64,000 nt of DNA from Brienomyrus brachyistius (lineage: Eukaryota; Chordata; Actinopteri; Osteoglossiformes; Mormyridae), in assembly GCF_023856365.1 (NCBI RefSeq), contig NW_026042815.1, positions 29,720 through 93,719 of the forward strand. Reading direction: 5' to 3'. The translations under genes were made by a program, and so were the position numbers. The notes beneath the pieces were generated by a model. The model saw only the letters and a program-made list of their open reading frames with translations, was not told the origin of the DNA and ran no database searches. Shown piece by piece: positions 40,658 through 50,248 of this stretch. Within the stretch, counting starts at the first letter, position 1. Each line of letters begins with the position of its first letter.

Positions 40658-42527
40658 AGACCCCAGGTCGGGGTCGAATTCGCCGGGGTGAGAGAGACAA
40701 AGTCACTGGAGGAGAAGGGACAGGAGCTGGAGCTGCTGCAGGCGGAGGGGGCGCCTCTGGAGCGCGGTCAGGGACTGGAGCGCGGTCAGGGACTGGAGCG
40801 CGGTCAGCTGGCCCGGGAGCCGCTGGAGCGCGGTCAGGACTTGGAGCGCGGTCAGGGGGCGCCTGCCCTGGAGCTGCAGCAGGCGGCTGCAGTGGGGGCG
40901 CCTGCCCTGGAGCTGCAGCAGGCGGCTGCAGAGGGGGCGCCTGCCCTGGAGCTGCAGCAGGCGGCTGCAGAGGGGGCGCCTCTGCAGGAACTGGAGCGCG
41001 GTCAGGAACTGGAGCGCGGTCAGGAACTGGAGCGCGGTCAGGAACTGGAGCGCGGTCAGGAACTGGAGCGCGGTCAGGAACTGGAGCGCGGTCAGGAACT
41101 GGAGGTGGCTGCAGTGGGGGCGCCTGCCCGGGAGCTGCAGCACGGTCAGGAACTGGAGGTGGCTGCAGTGGGGGCGCCGGCCCGGGAGCTGCAGCAGGCG
41201 GCTGCAGAGGGGGCGCCTCTGCAGGAACTGGAGCGCGGTCAGGAACTGGAGCGCGGTCAGGAACAGGAGCTGGCTGCAGAGGGGGCGCCTGCCCGGGAGC
41301 TGCAGCAGGCGGCTGCAGAGGGGGCGCCTGCCCGGGAGCTGCAGCAGGCGGCTGCAGAGGGGGCGCCTGCCCGGGAGCTGCAGCAGGCGGCTGTAGAGGG
41401 GGCGCCTGCCCGGGAGCTGCAGCAGGCGGCTGCAGAGGGGGCGCCTCTGCAGGAACTGGAGCGCGGTCAGGAACTGGAACGCGGTCAGGAACAGGAACGC
41501 GGTCAGGAACAGGAGCTGGCTGCAGTGGGGGCGCCTGCCCTGGAGCTGCAGGTGGCTGCAGTGGGGGCGCCTGCCCTGGAGCTGCAGGTGGCTGCAGTGG
41601 GGGCGCCTGCCCTGGAGCTGCAGGTGGCTGCAGTGGGGGCGCCTGCCCTGAAGCTGCAGGTGGCTGCAGTGGGGGCGCCTGCCCTGGAGCTGCAGGTGGC
41701 TGCAGTGGGGGCAGCGAAGGCGGCTGCGCAGGCGGCGGCGGCTGCACGGGAGCGGGGTCCGCCGGCAATGGCGGCTGCACGGGAGCGGGGTCCGCCGGCA
41801 ATGGCGGCTGCACGGGAGCGGGGTCCGCCGGCAATGGCGGCTGCACGGGAGCGGGGTCCGCCGGCAATGGCGGCTGCACGGGAGCGGGGACTGCAGCCCT
41901 CTGGAGCAGTAAGAGCTGCCGCACGTCCTCTGCCATACTCACCAGCTCCTCGGGGTCGGAAGCGGGAGTAAATGCTGCAAAGCTCCTCTGGAGTCGCTCC
42001 GCTAGCCCCGCTACCTCCGGACTTACTGGAGGGACCAGTTCCCCCCAGATCCTCCAGAACAACCCCTGGAGGGCAAAGAACTGGGAGGCGCAGTTCACCG
42101 GCTTCCCTAAGTGAGGCGCGGGCAGCGCCTCCGGGGTGGTTACTGCAGGGGGAGAGAGCTGTGTGTCCGTGGGCGTTAACGGAGGGAGCTCCTCGGGACA
42201 GGCAATCGCCGGTCTCCTCCTCCTTCTCCGGCGCCCAGCGGCGGCGAGAGGTGGTGCGATGTCCTGAAAAACAGGCGGTGAAAGGATCGGCTCCGGGTAA
42301 GGGTAGAGGAAGGGCTCCTCGTCCTCATCCTCACTGGAGAGCCAGTACTTCCACACGGGATCGGGGTAGTGTGTGGTCAGCTTCCGGGCTGGAGGTAGAG
42401 CGGGTACTTCCCTCTCATTCTCCTCCGAAGTGATCCATAGCCGGGAGAGCGAACAGGCTCCCAGGCGGATCGTCTCCTCCGGTCCTCTCCTCCTTCTCCG
42501 GGGGCCTTTCCTTTTGTGGTCTGTCAT
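40647..42527 (-). CDS. Proline-rich ORF1 of element B
   Basis: 626 codons from the ATG that lies two bases after LTR 2, inside the self-priming site. The N-terminus has a basic cluster (RKGPRRRRRG), an acidic patch (SSEDEDEEP), a second Arg7 run, and about 100 non-repetitive residues rich in aromatic residues (FFALQGLFWRIW). The rest is PPLPADPAPVQ, PPAAPGQAPPLQ and PVPDRA repeats ending TLSLSPRR. The repeats match element A; the N-terminus does not, apart from a basic run followed by AIA. No enzyme motif seen. Confidence 0.55.
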   Translation of the reverse strand: MTDHKRKGPRRRRRGPEETIRLGACSLSRLWITSEENEREVPALPPARKLTTHYPDPVWKYWLSSEDEDEEPFLYPYPEPILSPPVFQDIAPPLAAAGRRRRRRRPAIACPEELPPLTPTDTQLSPPAVTTPEALPAPHLGKPVNCASQFFALQGLFWRIWGELVPPVSPEVAGLAERLQRSFAAFTPASDPEELVSMAEDVRQLLLLQRAAVPAPVQPPLPADPAPVQPPLPADPAPVQPPLPADPAPVQPPLPADPAPVQPPPPAQPPSLPPLQPPAAPGQAPPLQPPAASGQAPPLQPPAAPGQAPPLQPPAAPGQAPPLQPPAAPGQAPPLQPAPVPDRVPVPDRVPVPDRAPVPAEAPPLQPPAAAPGQAPPLQPPAAAPGQAPPLQPPAAAPGQAPPLQPPAAAPGQAPPLQPAPVPDRAPVPDRAPVPAEAPPLQPPAAAPGPAPPLQPPPVPDRAAAPGQAPPLQPPPVPDRAPVPDRAPVPDRAPVPDRAPVPDRAPVPDRAPVPAEAPPLQPPAAAPGQAPPLQPPAAAPGQAPPLQPPAAAPGQAPPDRAPSPDRAPAAPGPADRAPVPDRAPVPDRAPEAPPPPAAAPAPVPSPPVTLSLSPRRIRPRPGVCVP

Positions 42528-42529
42528 TC
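42518..42529 (-). other. Putative self-primed PBS of element B
   Basis: Minus-strand GAATGACAGACC adjoining LTR 2, complementary over ten bases to GTCTGTCATT located +31 from TATTTAAG in the same LTR. It contains the ORF start codon. Confidence 0.6.
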
Positions 42530-42816
42530 TGTCACGATCGGGTACGGGTGAAGCGGCGATCGTGCGGGCAAGCAGGCAAGCAGGAAGCAGGAATACGGGG
42601 CAAACGGGAGTTTAATACGAGGACAGGGACCGGGAAACAGCTCACGCTTACGAACATCAGACATTAATGACAGACAAAGCAAACTGGGGAGACCAGGACT
42701 TAAATACACAGAACAAGGCAGCAGGAAACAAGACACGACTGGGCAGGATCAGGAAATCACACGTGGGTAATTAGGGGGCGTGGCACACACGAGGAGCGGA
42801 CGAGCCGGGCATGACA
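42530..42816 (-). repeat. LTR 2 of array (shared middle LTR)
   Basis: 287 bp. It serves as 3' LTR of element C and 5' LTR of element B. Confidence 0.88.
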
Positions 42817-42911
42817 GAACCCCCCCCCAAAGGCGCGCTACACCGGGCGCGCCAAGGAAGGGGGCGACGGACGGGACGAGGCAGAACAGGACCTGGAAAA
42901 CAAGAACAGAA

Positions 42912-43598
42912 TTAACGCACGACGGGAAACAGGACCGAAGCACAAAACAAAGCCAGGGACAAGACGTGCGACAAGAGCTGACAAAGGGATGGGAAGGCAG
43001 ACAGACAGATCAGGAAGGGAGAAACAGAGGGAACAGGCGGAACACAAGGAGCGGGAGTGACGGGAGGGAACGACGGGAAACCAGGAATGGAGAAAGGAGG
43101 AAAGACAGGAGGAGGAGCAAACAAAGGAGGGACCAGGGCAGGAGAGAAGGGAGAGAAGGCGGGGGAACAAAGGGGAGCCCGTGGGAGCCCCAGCGGGCGA
43201 CGGGCGGCAGCCGGAGGGGCCGCAGGCGGCCGGGAGGCCGGAGCCGGAGGGGACCGAGAAGGGGCAGAGGAGACAGGGCGAGGGACCCGCGGAGGGGCCA
43301 GGGAGGGAGCAGGAGGGAGCACCAGGGAAGGGGACGAGGGAGCTGGAAGGGGCCAGGGCGAAGGCACGGAGGAGGGGGGAGCCGCAGCAGGCGGCGATGT
43401 CCGGGGGAGGGCCGGAGGTAGGGGCCCCGCAGGCGACCGACCAGGACCCGGAGAGGGGAGCGAGGCAGGGCGACGAGGCACCGGAGAGGGACCCGCAGGC
43501 GCCAACCGAGCCCCAGCGCAGGCGAGGCAGGGCGAGCCAGGGGGCAGGGCGGGCGGGACCCCAGCCCTGCGTCTGTGTCCCCTCCCTTTACGGGACAC
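42912..43598 (-). CDS. Second frame of element C
   Basis: 228 codons, identical in translation to the corresponding frame of element B at 39971-40657. Confidence 0.4.
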   Translation of the reverse strand: MSRKGRGHRRRAGVPPALPPGSPCLACAGARLAPAGPSPVPRRPASLPSPGPGRSPAGPLPPALPRTSPPAAAPPSSVPSPWPLPAPSSPSLVLPPAPSLAPPRVPRPVSSAPSRSPPAPASRPPAAPPAAARRPLGLPRAPLCSPAFSPFSPALVPPLFAPPPVFPPFSIPGFPSFPPVTPAPCVPPVPSVSPFLICLSAFPSLCQLLSHVLSLALFCASVLFPVVR

Positions 43599-45432
43599 AG
43601 ACCCCAGGTCGGGGTCGAATTCGCCGGGGTGAGAGAGACAAAGTCACTGGAGGAGAAGGGACAGGAGCTGGAGCTGCTGCAGGCGGAGGGGGCGCCTCTG
43701 GAGCGCGGTCAGGGACTGGAGCGCGGTCAGGGACTGGAGCGCGGTCAGCTGGCCCGGGAGCCGCTGGAGCGCGGTCAGGACTTGGAGCGCGGTCAGGGGG
43801 CGCCTGCCCTGGAGCTGCAGCAGGCGGCTGCAGTGGGGGCGCCTGCCCTGGAGCTGCAGCAGGCGGCTGCAGAGGGGGCGCCTGCCCTGGAGCTGCAGCA
43901 GGCGGCTGCAGAGGGGGCGCCTCTGCAGGAACTGGAGCGCGGTCAGGAACTGGAGCGCGGTCAGGAACTGGAGCGCGGTCAGGAACTGGAGCGCGGTCAG
44001 GAACTGGAGGTGGCTGCAGTGGGGGCGCCTGCCCGGGAGCTGCAGCACGGTCAGGAACTGGAGGTGGCTGCAGTGGGGGCGCCGGCCCGGGAGCTGCAGC
44101 AGGCGGCTGCAGAGGGGGCGCCTCTGCAGGAACTGGAGCGCGGTCAGGAACTGGAGCGCGGTCAGGAACAGGAGCTGGCTGCAGAGGGGGCGCCTGCCCG
44201 GGAGCTGCAGCAGGCGGCTGCAGAGGGGGCGCCTGCCCGGGAGCTGCAGCAGGCGGCTGCAGAGGGGGCGCCTGCCCGGGAGCTGCAGCAGGCGGCTGTA
44301 GAGGGGGCGCCTGCCCGGGAGCTGCAGCAGGCGGCTGCAGAGGGGGCGCCTCTGCAGGAACTGGAGCGCGGTCAGGAACTGGAACGCGGTCAGGAACAGG
44401 AACGCGGTCAGGAACAGGAGCTGGCTGCAGTGGGGGCGCCTGCCCTGGAGCTGCAGGTGGCTGCAGTGGGGGCGCCTGCCCTGGAGCTGCAGGTGGCTGC
44501 AGTGGGGGCGCCTGCCCTGGAGCTGCAGGTGGCTGCAGTGGGGGCGCCTGCCCTGGAGCTGCAGGTGGCTGCAGTGGGGGCGCCTGCCCTGGAGCTGCAG
44601 GTGGCTGCAGTGGGGGCAGCGAAGGCGGCTGCGCAGGCGGCGGCGGCTGCACGGGAGCGGGGTCCGCCGGCAATGGCGGCTGCACGGGAGCGGGGTCCGC
44701 CGGCAATGGCGGCTGCACGGGAGCGGGGTCCGCCGGCAATGGCGGCTGCACGGGAGCGGGGTCCGCCGGCAATGGCGGCTGCACGGGAGCGGGGACTGCA
44801 GCCCTCTGGAGCAGTAAGAGCTGCCGCACGTCCTCTGCCATACTCACCAGCTCCTCGGGGTCGGAAGCGGGAGTAAATGCTGCAAAGCTCCTCTGGAGTC
44901 GCTCCGCTAGCCCCGCTACCTCCGGACTTACTGGAGGGACCAGTTCCCCCCAGATCCTCCAGAACAACCCCTGGAGGGCAAAGAACTGGGAGGCGCAGTT
45001 CACCGGCTTCCCTAAGTGAGGCGCGGGCAGCGCCTCCGGGGTGGTTACTGCAGGGGGAGAGAGCTGTGTGTCCGTGGGCGTTAACGGAGGGAGCTCCTCG
45101 GGACAGGCAATCGCCGGTCTCCTCCTCCTTCTCCGGCGCCCAGCGGCGGCGAGAGGTGGTGCGATGTCCTGAAAAACAGGCGGTGAAAGGATCGGCTCCG
45201 GGTAAGGGTAGAGGAAGGGCTCCTCGTCCTCATCCTCACTGGAGAGCCAGTACTTCCACACGGGATCGGGGTAGTGTGTGGTCAGCTTCCGGGCTGGAGG
45301 TAGAGCGGGTACTTCCCTCTCATTCTCCTCCGAAGTGATCCATAGCCGGGAGAGCGAACAGGCTCCCAGGCGGATCGTCTCCTCCGGTCCTCTCCTCCTT
45401 CTCCGGGGGCCTTTCCTTTTGTGGTCTGTCAT
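43588..45432 (-). CDS. Proline-rich ORF1 of element C
   Basis: 614 codons. Same as element B ORF1 except for two fewer PVPDRA units (18 bp each) and one Pro/Ser difference. The start codon lies in the self-priming site next to LTR 3. Both copies staying open is consistent with a recent duplication. Confidence 0.55.
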   Translation of the reverse strand: MTDHKRKGPRRRRRGPEETIRLGACSLSRLWITSEENEREVPALPPARKLTTHYPDPVWKYWLSSEDEDEEPFLYPYPEPILSPPVFQDIAPPLAAAGRRRRRRRPAIACPEELPPLTPTDTQLSPPAVTTPEALPAPHLGKPVNCASQFFALQGLFWRIWGELVPPVSPEVAGLAERLQRSFAAFTPASDPEELVSMAEDVRQLLLLQRAAVPAPVQPPLPADPAPVQPPLPADPAPVQPPLPADPAPVQPPLPADPAPVQPPPPAQPPSLPPLQPPAAPGQAPPLQPPAAPGQAPPLQPPAAPGQAPPLQPPAAPGQAPPLQPPAAPGQAPPLQPAPVPDRVPVPDRVPVPDRAPVPAEAPPLQPPAAAPGQAPPLQPPAAAPGQAPPLQPPAAAPGQAPPLQPPAAAPGQAPPLQPAPVPDRAPVPDRAPVPAEAPPLQPPAAAPGPAPPLQPPPVPDRAAAPGQAPPLQPPPVPDRAPVPDRAPVPDRAPVPDRAPVPAEAPPLQPPAAAPGQAPPLQPPAAAPGQAPPLQPPAAAPGQAPPDRAPSPDRAPAAPGPADRAPVPDRAPVPDRAPEAPPPPAAAPAPVPSPPVTLSLSPRRIRPRPGVCVP

Positions 45433-45434
45433 TC
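45423..45434 (-). other. Putative self-primed PBS of element C
   Basis: Same 12 bases as at 42518-42529, adjoining LTR 3. Confidence 0.6.
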
Positions 45435-45721
45435 TGTCACGATCGGGTACGGGTGAAGCGGCGATCGTGCGGGCAAGCAGGCAAGCAGGAAGCAGGAATA
45501 CGGGGCAAACGGGAGTTTAATACGAGGACAGGGACCGGGAAACAGCTCACGCTTACGAACATCAGACATTAATGACAGACAAAGCAAACTGGGGAGACCA
45601 GGACTTAAATACACAGAACAAGGCAGCAGGAAACAAGACACGACTGGGCAGGATCAGGAAATCACACGTGGGTAATTAGGGGGCGTGGCACACACGAGGA
45701 GCGGACGAGCCGGGCATGACA
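45435..45721 (-). repeat. LTR 3 of array
   Basis: 287 bp; the outer 5' LTR in element orientation, followed by GTTAT. Confidence 0.88.
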
Positions 45722-45910
45722 GTTATCTGGCTGGTGTGCATTTTGTTTGGGTCCAAGCACGTCATCTCATGTACAATCGAGTACTTCAGAGGGCATTTAT
45801 CCAAGGCCTTTTTGCACATTTTTGAGAGCACAATCTGGCAATTTTTTTTAATCTGAAGGACACCAAGGTCACTTCCACTGCCTTTGGCTCCTAACTGTCT
45901 CTGACAAAAA
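45722..45910 (-). pseudogene. hAT-like gene exon, upstream half (split by LTR array)
   Basis: The minus-strand reading includes GSGSDLGVLQIKK and CPLKYSIVHEMTCLDPNKM, conserved in a transposon-derived family of fish proteins with a C-terminal hAT block. Continuation into 39588-39511 after removal of the array needs a one-base shift, so the gene was probably decayed before or after the insertion. Confidence 0.5.
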
Positions 45911-46393
45911 GATGGTTTGTCAAATTTCCAGAATCTTTCTGCACACTCAGCCCAAGGTTAACACTACCTCAGCTGTACATATCAAACCAGCTCAAACTCC
46001 ATGTTATTCACATATTTTTTACTTCACAATTGTTTGATACATTTGTATGTAAAGATACCAGTGAATTCACAGAAGTCCCACCTTGATGACAGCCATTCCT
46101 ATATCCACCTCCTTTGGACTGAGCCAGAGTTTTTGCCTGTACAACAGCTGTACATGTTGCTACACAACACTTAAACATTCTATTTCCTCAATGAACTATT
46201 TTTTTTGCAGCAAAAGCCATGAAGCAGCAATAAAATCTTTAAAATATGCTTACCAATAAATATGGTTCTCCCATTTAAACACATGTAAAGATAAACCATG
46301 GATATTTAAAAATCATGGGTTCGTTAATGAGTTTAAATGTTATTGAATGGCTTACCTTAAACTTCTCCAGTAAGTCTTCAGCGGTGGAGTGGC

Positions 46394-46610
46394 TCATGTA
46401 CTGTGATCCCAGAACCAGGACTGCACTCGAGAGCCATTCTCATAATTCACCCAATACCTGACATGCACATCCAGTTGTTTTCTTTTGATGGTCCTGTTCA
46501 TACTTACGTCAAACATGACAACGAAGCTCCCTTTTAATATATGGAGCGAGTCCAAATCGCGCAAGAAAAGCGGTTTTATCTTTACCACAAGTGACCCTGC
46601 GAGTCAGGGA
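46394..46610 (-). pseudogene. Upstream exon(s) of hAT-like transposase-derived gene
   Basis: The frame 46588-46394 reads FVVMFDVSMNRTIKRKQLD and VHVRYW, the family block FDESLN...KQLD with D to V/M changes (FDVSMN). An alternative frame near 46550-46600 gives ARFGLAPYIKREL, the segment that normally precedes it, so a frameshift lies at about 46530. Relatives read these blocks in one frame. The gene runs 46.6 to 38.3 kb. Confidence 0.5.
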
Positions 46611-46857
46611 ACATCACCCTGGAGACGGTGTGAATGTCATCATTGGACGTATAGGAGTGATGTCGGCAAACCGTTTGCAAAGCCCATAGCACTTCTGCTT
46701 TCAGTGTGGGTTGAGGAGGATGTACTGAAGGCATTATTTGTCATGGGATCCGGAGACAATGCCAAAACGGGTGTAGGCCTATCTTTAGAGGTTGTATTTA
46801 TCTCCACTGAATAAACATTTGAGGAAAATTTTTAGGTTAAAATCTGGGCTTATTCTA

Positions 46858-48026
46858 TACTGAACAAAAATATAAACGCAACACTCTTGTTTCTGCTCCC
46901 ATTTTTCATGAGATGGACTTAAAGACCTACAATTCATTCCAGATACACAATATTACCATTTCTCTCAAACATTTCTCACAAATCAGTCTAAATGTGTGAT
47001 AGTGAGCACTTCTGCTTTGCTGAGATAATCCATCCCACCTCACAGGTGTGCCACATCAAGATGCTGATCTGACATCATGGGTAGTGCACAGGTGTACCTT
47101 ATACTGCCCACAATAAAAGGCCACCCTGGAATGTGCAGTTTTTTGCTTTATTGGGGGTCTGGGGACTCAGAACCGGTCAGTATCTGGTGTGACCACCATT
47201 TGCCTCATGCAATGCAACACATCTTCTTCGCATAGAGTTTATCAGATTGTCAATTGTGGCCTGTGGAATGTTGGTCCACTCCTCTTCAATGGCTGTGCGA
47301 AGTTGTTGGATATTAGTGGGAACTGGTACACGCTGTCGTATACGCCGGTCAAGCACATCCCAAACATGCTCAACGGGTGACATGTCCGGTGAGTATGCTG
47401 GCCATGCAAGAACTGGGACATTTTCAGCTTCCAAGAACTGTGTACAGATCCTTGCAACATGGGGCCGTGCATTATCTGTCTGAGTGGCTGGTCTCAGACG
47501 ATCTTGGAGGTGAACCTGCTGGATGTGGAGGTCCTGGGCTGGTGTGGTTACACGTGGTCTGCGGTTGTGAGGCCGGTTGGATGTACTGCCATATTCTCTG
47601 AAACGCCTTTGGAGACGGCTTATGGTTGAGAAATGAACATTCAATGCACGAGCAACAGATCTGGTTGACATTCCTGCTGTCAGCATGCCAATTGCACGCT
47701 CCCTCAATGCTTGTGGCATCTGTGGCATTTTGCTGTGAGACAAAACTGCACATTCCAGGGTGGCCTTTTATTGTGGGCAGTATAAGGTACACCTGTGCAC
47801 TACCCATGATGTCAGATCAGCATCTTGATGTGGCACACCTGTGAGGTGGGATGGATTATCTCAGCAAAGCAGAAGTGCTCACTATCACACATTTAGACTG
47901 ATTTGTGAGAAATGTTTGAGAGAAATGGTAATATTGTGTATCTGGAATGAATTGTAGATCTTTAAGTCCATCTCATGAAAAATGGGAGCAAAAACAAAAG
48001 TGTTGCGTTTATATTTTTGTTCAGTG
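46858..48026 (-). mobile_element. Tc1-like transposon with ~280-bp terminal inverted repeats
   Basis: Flanked by TA (46856-46857 and 48027-48028). Ends read CTGAACAAAAATATAAACGC and its mirror. Inverted similarity runs inward to about 47141 and 47747. It encloses one internally deleted transposase gene on the minus strand. Confidence 0.9.
47177..47743 (-). pseudogene. Tc1-like transposase, internally deleted
   Basis: 188 codons where about 340 are expected. The paired-like N-terminus with helix-turn-helix is kept (ERAIGMLTAGMSTRSVARAL, STISRLQRRF) and the C-terminal catalytic part is kept (DNARPH, then SPDMSPVEHVWD). The middle, including the first catalytic Asp and part of the second HTH, is missing between PATQT and DNARPH. 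The reading frame is kept across the deletion. It could bind ends but not cut. Confidence 0.85.
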
Positions 48027-48689
48027 TACATTGATTTACAGAATCAAATTTAAAAAACAAAGATACACTGATTTTATACAGATTACTAACTTTTGGGGAT
48101 CACAATACAAATCTAAATATTTTAGACAAGTTACTTATCTGCTTATTGAATGGTGGGCGAAAAAAATATCTGTATAGTGTCCATTATCTAAAACCCCGCA
48201 ATGACGTAGTTTGTGTTGTTCTTAAAATAATATTAACTTAAACGGTCAATCTGATTTTCTGGAGGAAAAATAATAGTTTTGATGAATCAACAGCTTGGGA
48301 AAATAGTCGCTAGATTAATTCAAAGAAAAATTGTCTGTAGTTGCACCTCAACAGTATAACCAGTGATAATACTATATAAATAAAATTAAAGTAATGGCAC
48401 CAGCATAGACAGACACAGTAACAGTACAGAATGAGGTAACAGTGGCAGTGTGAGGAAATGTCAGCGTCACTGGCTGGTTAACAGCAATGGGGAGGAAACT
48501 TGTCTCTAAATCTGGAAATGCTTGTGCAGATGGATGGATGGAAGGTGAAAAGTGACAGTGCTGGGTGGCTAGAGTCTCTCAAGGTGCTGCTTGCTTTTCT
48601 GAGGCAGCACCTGAAGACGATGCCTTTGACCGCCAGAAGCTGTGTGCCCGAGGAACTGGAAGCTGTTGAAGCCTCTACAGCATCCTCTG

Positions 48690-48785
48690 CGATGTAGATA
48701 GGACTTTGGGGAGTCATCCGTTTGCGAAAGTCCAGGATCAACTCCTTGGTTTCTCTAGCGTTGAGGGTGATGTTGTTATACATGG
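48690..48785 (-). pseudogene. LINE reverse-transcriptase fragment
   Basis: The minus-strand reading ITLNARETKELILDFRKR is the conserved RT block (KTKEMIVDFR) of L2/Rex-type LINEs. Nearby minus-strand sequence down to about 48500 is probably the same element in a decayed frame. Confidence 0.5.
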
Positions 48786-48789
48786 TGAA

Positions 48790-50240
48790 GAGCTGGGCCT
48801 ACAAATCCCAGCATTCAAGAGGTGAAAATACAGACTTAGAGGGAATTTGGGAAAAGTGAAAAAATCCTCTTTACTCGTGTCTGTATAAATCTCACCAAGC
48901 GTAACTTTGCAGATTAAAGACTGGCTGAGAGTGTAAATGTAAACGCTGATAAGGAGTCAGGAACAAAGTGCTCATGTAGTGCACACCTGGGTCCAGAGGG
49001 CCCTTGTTCAGATGGAAAACTGAACAGGCATCTTTTGTGCTAAATGACAGCCGGTGCTGCTCAAGATGATGGACACTATGGGGAAATAAAAAAAAAAAGA
49101 GTTTTGAATGAAAAGACACACAAGAGTAACAGTGCAGCCTTGGTCACGTCTCCCCAGCTCATGACTGGACCAGGCTCCACATTGACCCCAAAACTGGCTT
49201 TACACACAGGAAACTCACTGAAACTCAACACAACATTGTCCTGATCTTGCCTGGGGAGTTTCACCTGGTTACTGAGATGACCGGCAGCACAGACAGTCTT
49301 ACCAGCAACAGATATGCTATTAAGGGGTGCGAAGCGTCTGCTGCCAGCACATGGCTTTATATCTGTCGGCTGCATTTGCGCTGCTCCTCCCTCCTATAAA
49401 GAGGACAGTTGAACAGCAGTGTGAAGAAAGGGCACAGAAGCAGAAGTCAGTGGAAAAAGCCCCATTACTAACCCTAAGCCCAACTTACTGCAAACAGCCC
49501 ACTGTATTTCATATGTCTGCTTCATATTTTCCATTTAATTGCCATAATCTCTGGCAGTCAGTGACAAAAGTTATTTACCCTTAAACAGTACTGAGATTGA
49601 GTAGAGTGAGGTACTTAAGCGGTATTATGGAAGAATAAAAGCTGAGTCCCATGTCCAGGCGAGATGCGTAGCTGACAGGCTGATGAATGTTTCAAACTCT
49701 TACCTCCACCGTACTGACAGGAACGGCGAGCTGCTGTGGCATCATGGCATTAAACTTCTGTTTCTCCAGGGAAGAAAACAACCAAGACCAACCTTAATAA
49801 TCCACACACTTTGAAGACTGACATAAATGGTAAATATGAGACGTAAATATCATCCAACACTACCAGGTACTCAGTGAATACTCAGTCATGCAGAAATATA
49901 ATCTAAAGTTATAATTATGGGGACACGTGGCTGTCCACTGCAGGTGACAATGTCCTAAACTCTTTCATACTTAAAGAACACATACAGTTATTACTTTGTA
50001 AGGATGCATAAAACTCCAGTTCAGTAAATTTATGGAATATATACTGCAGCAACTACTTTATAGTCATTTATTAAGTAACTGACTTATTTCTTCCCTGCGG
50101 GAACTTGTAATTATGCTGAAATAAAAATGTAACTTAACAGCGTTAAAAAGAACTCAGGAAACCAGTCCAAAATGCTTTAGTTTGACATGTGATCAAAATT
50201 CAAACTAAATTTCATAGAGTAAACTAATACATGATAGCAT
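48790..50240. other. Region with unsupported exon-like segments
   Basis: On the minus strand a short MPQQLAVPVSTVE frame ends at GTAAGA (about 49690-49730), and an open stretch at about 49130-49250 contains VVLSFSEFPVCKASFGV. These could be exons of a real gene but I recognise no family. Confidence 0.2.
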
Positions 50241-50248
50241 CCATGCAA

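Larger units (their letters stand above)
39589..45721 (-). mobile_element. Tandem LTR-internal-LTR-internal-LTR array (elements B and C)
   Basis: Three 287-bp LTRs (39589-39875, 42530-42816, 45435-45721) and two internal regions (2654 and 2618 bp), all in minus orientation. A single 5-bp target duplication GTTAT flanks the whole array (39584-39588 and 45722-45726). The LTRs read as identical; the internals differ by a 36-bp (two-unit) repeat-number change and at least one substitution. This is expected from unequal recombination between LTRs of one insertion. The array splits an exon of the hAT-like gene. Confidence 0.9.

Noticed and set aside
40240..45019. Plus-strand Gly/Cys- or Glu/Gln-rich frames of 430-624 codons across the tandem array
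   Set aside because: They are antisense shadows of the repeat tracts. Element orientation is fixed as minus by PBS, polypurine tract and TATA order.
39589..45721. CRISPR-like or satellite repeat array
   Set aside because: The repeated unit is an LTR plus coding interior with one outer target duplication, so it is a recombined retroelement.
48530..48545. GGAT tetranucleotides as another SINE tail
   Set aside because: No SINE body precedes them; the surrounding sequence fits a decayed LINE fragment.
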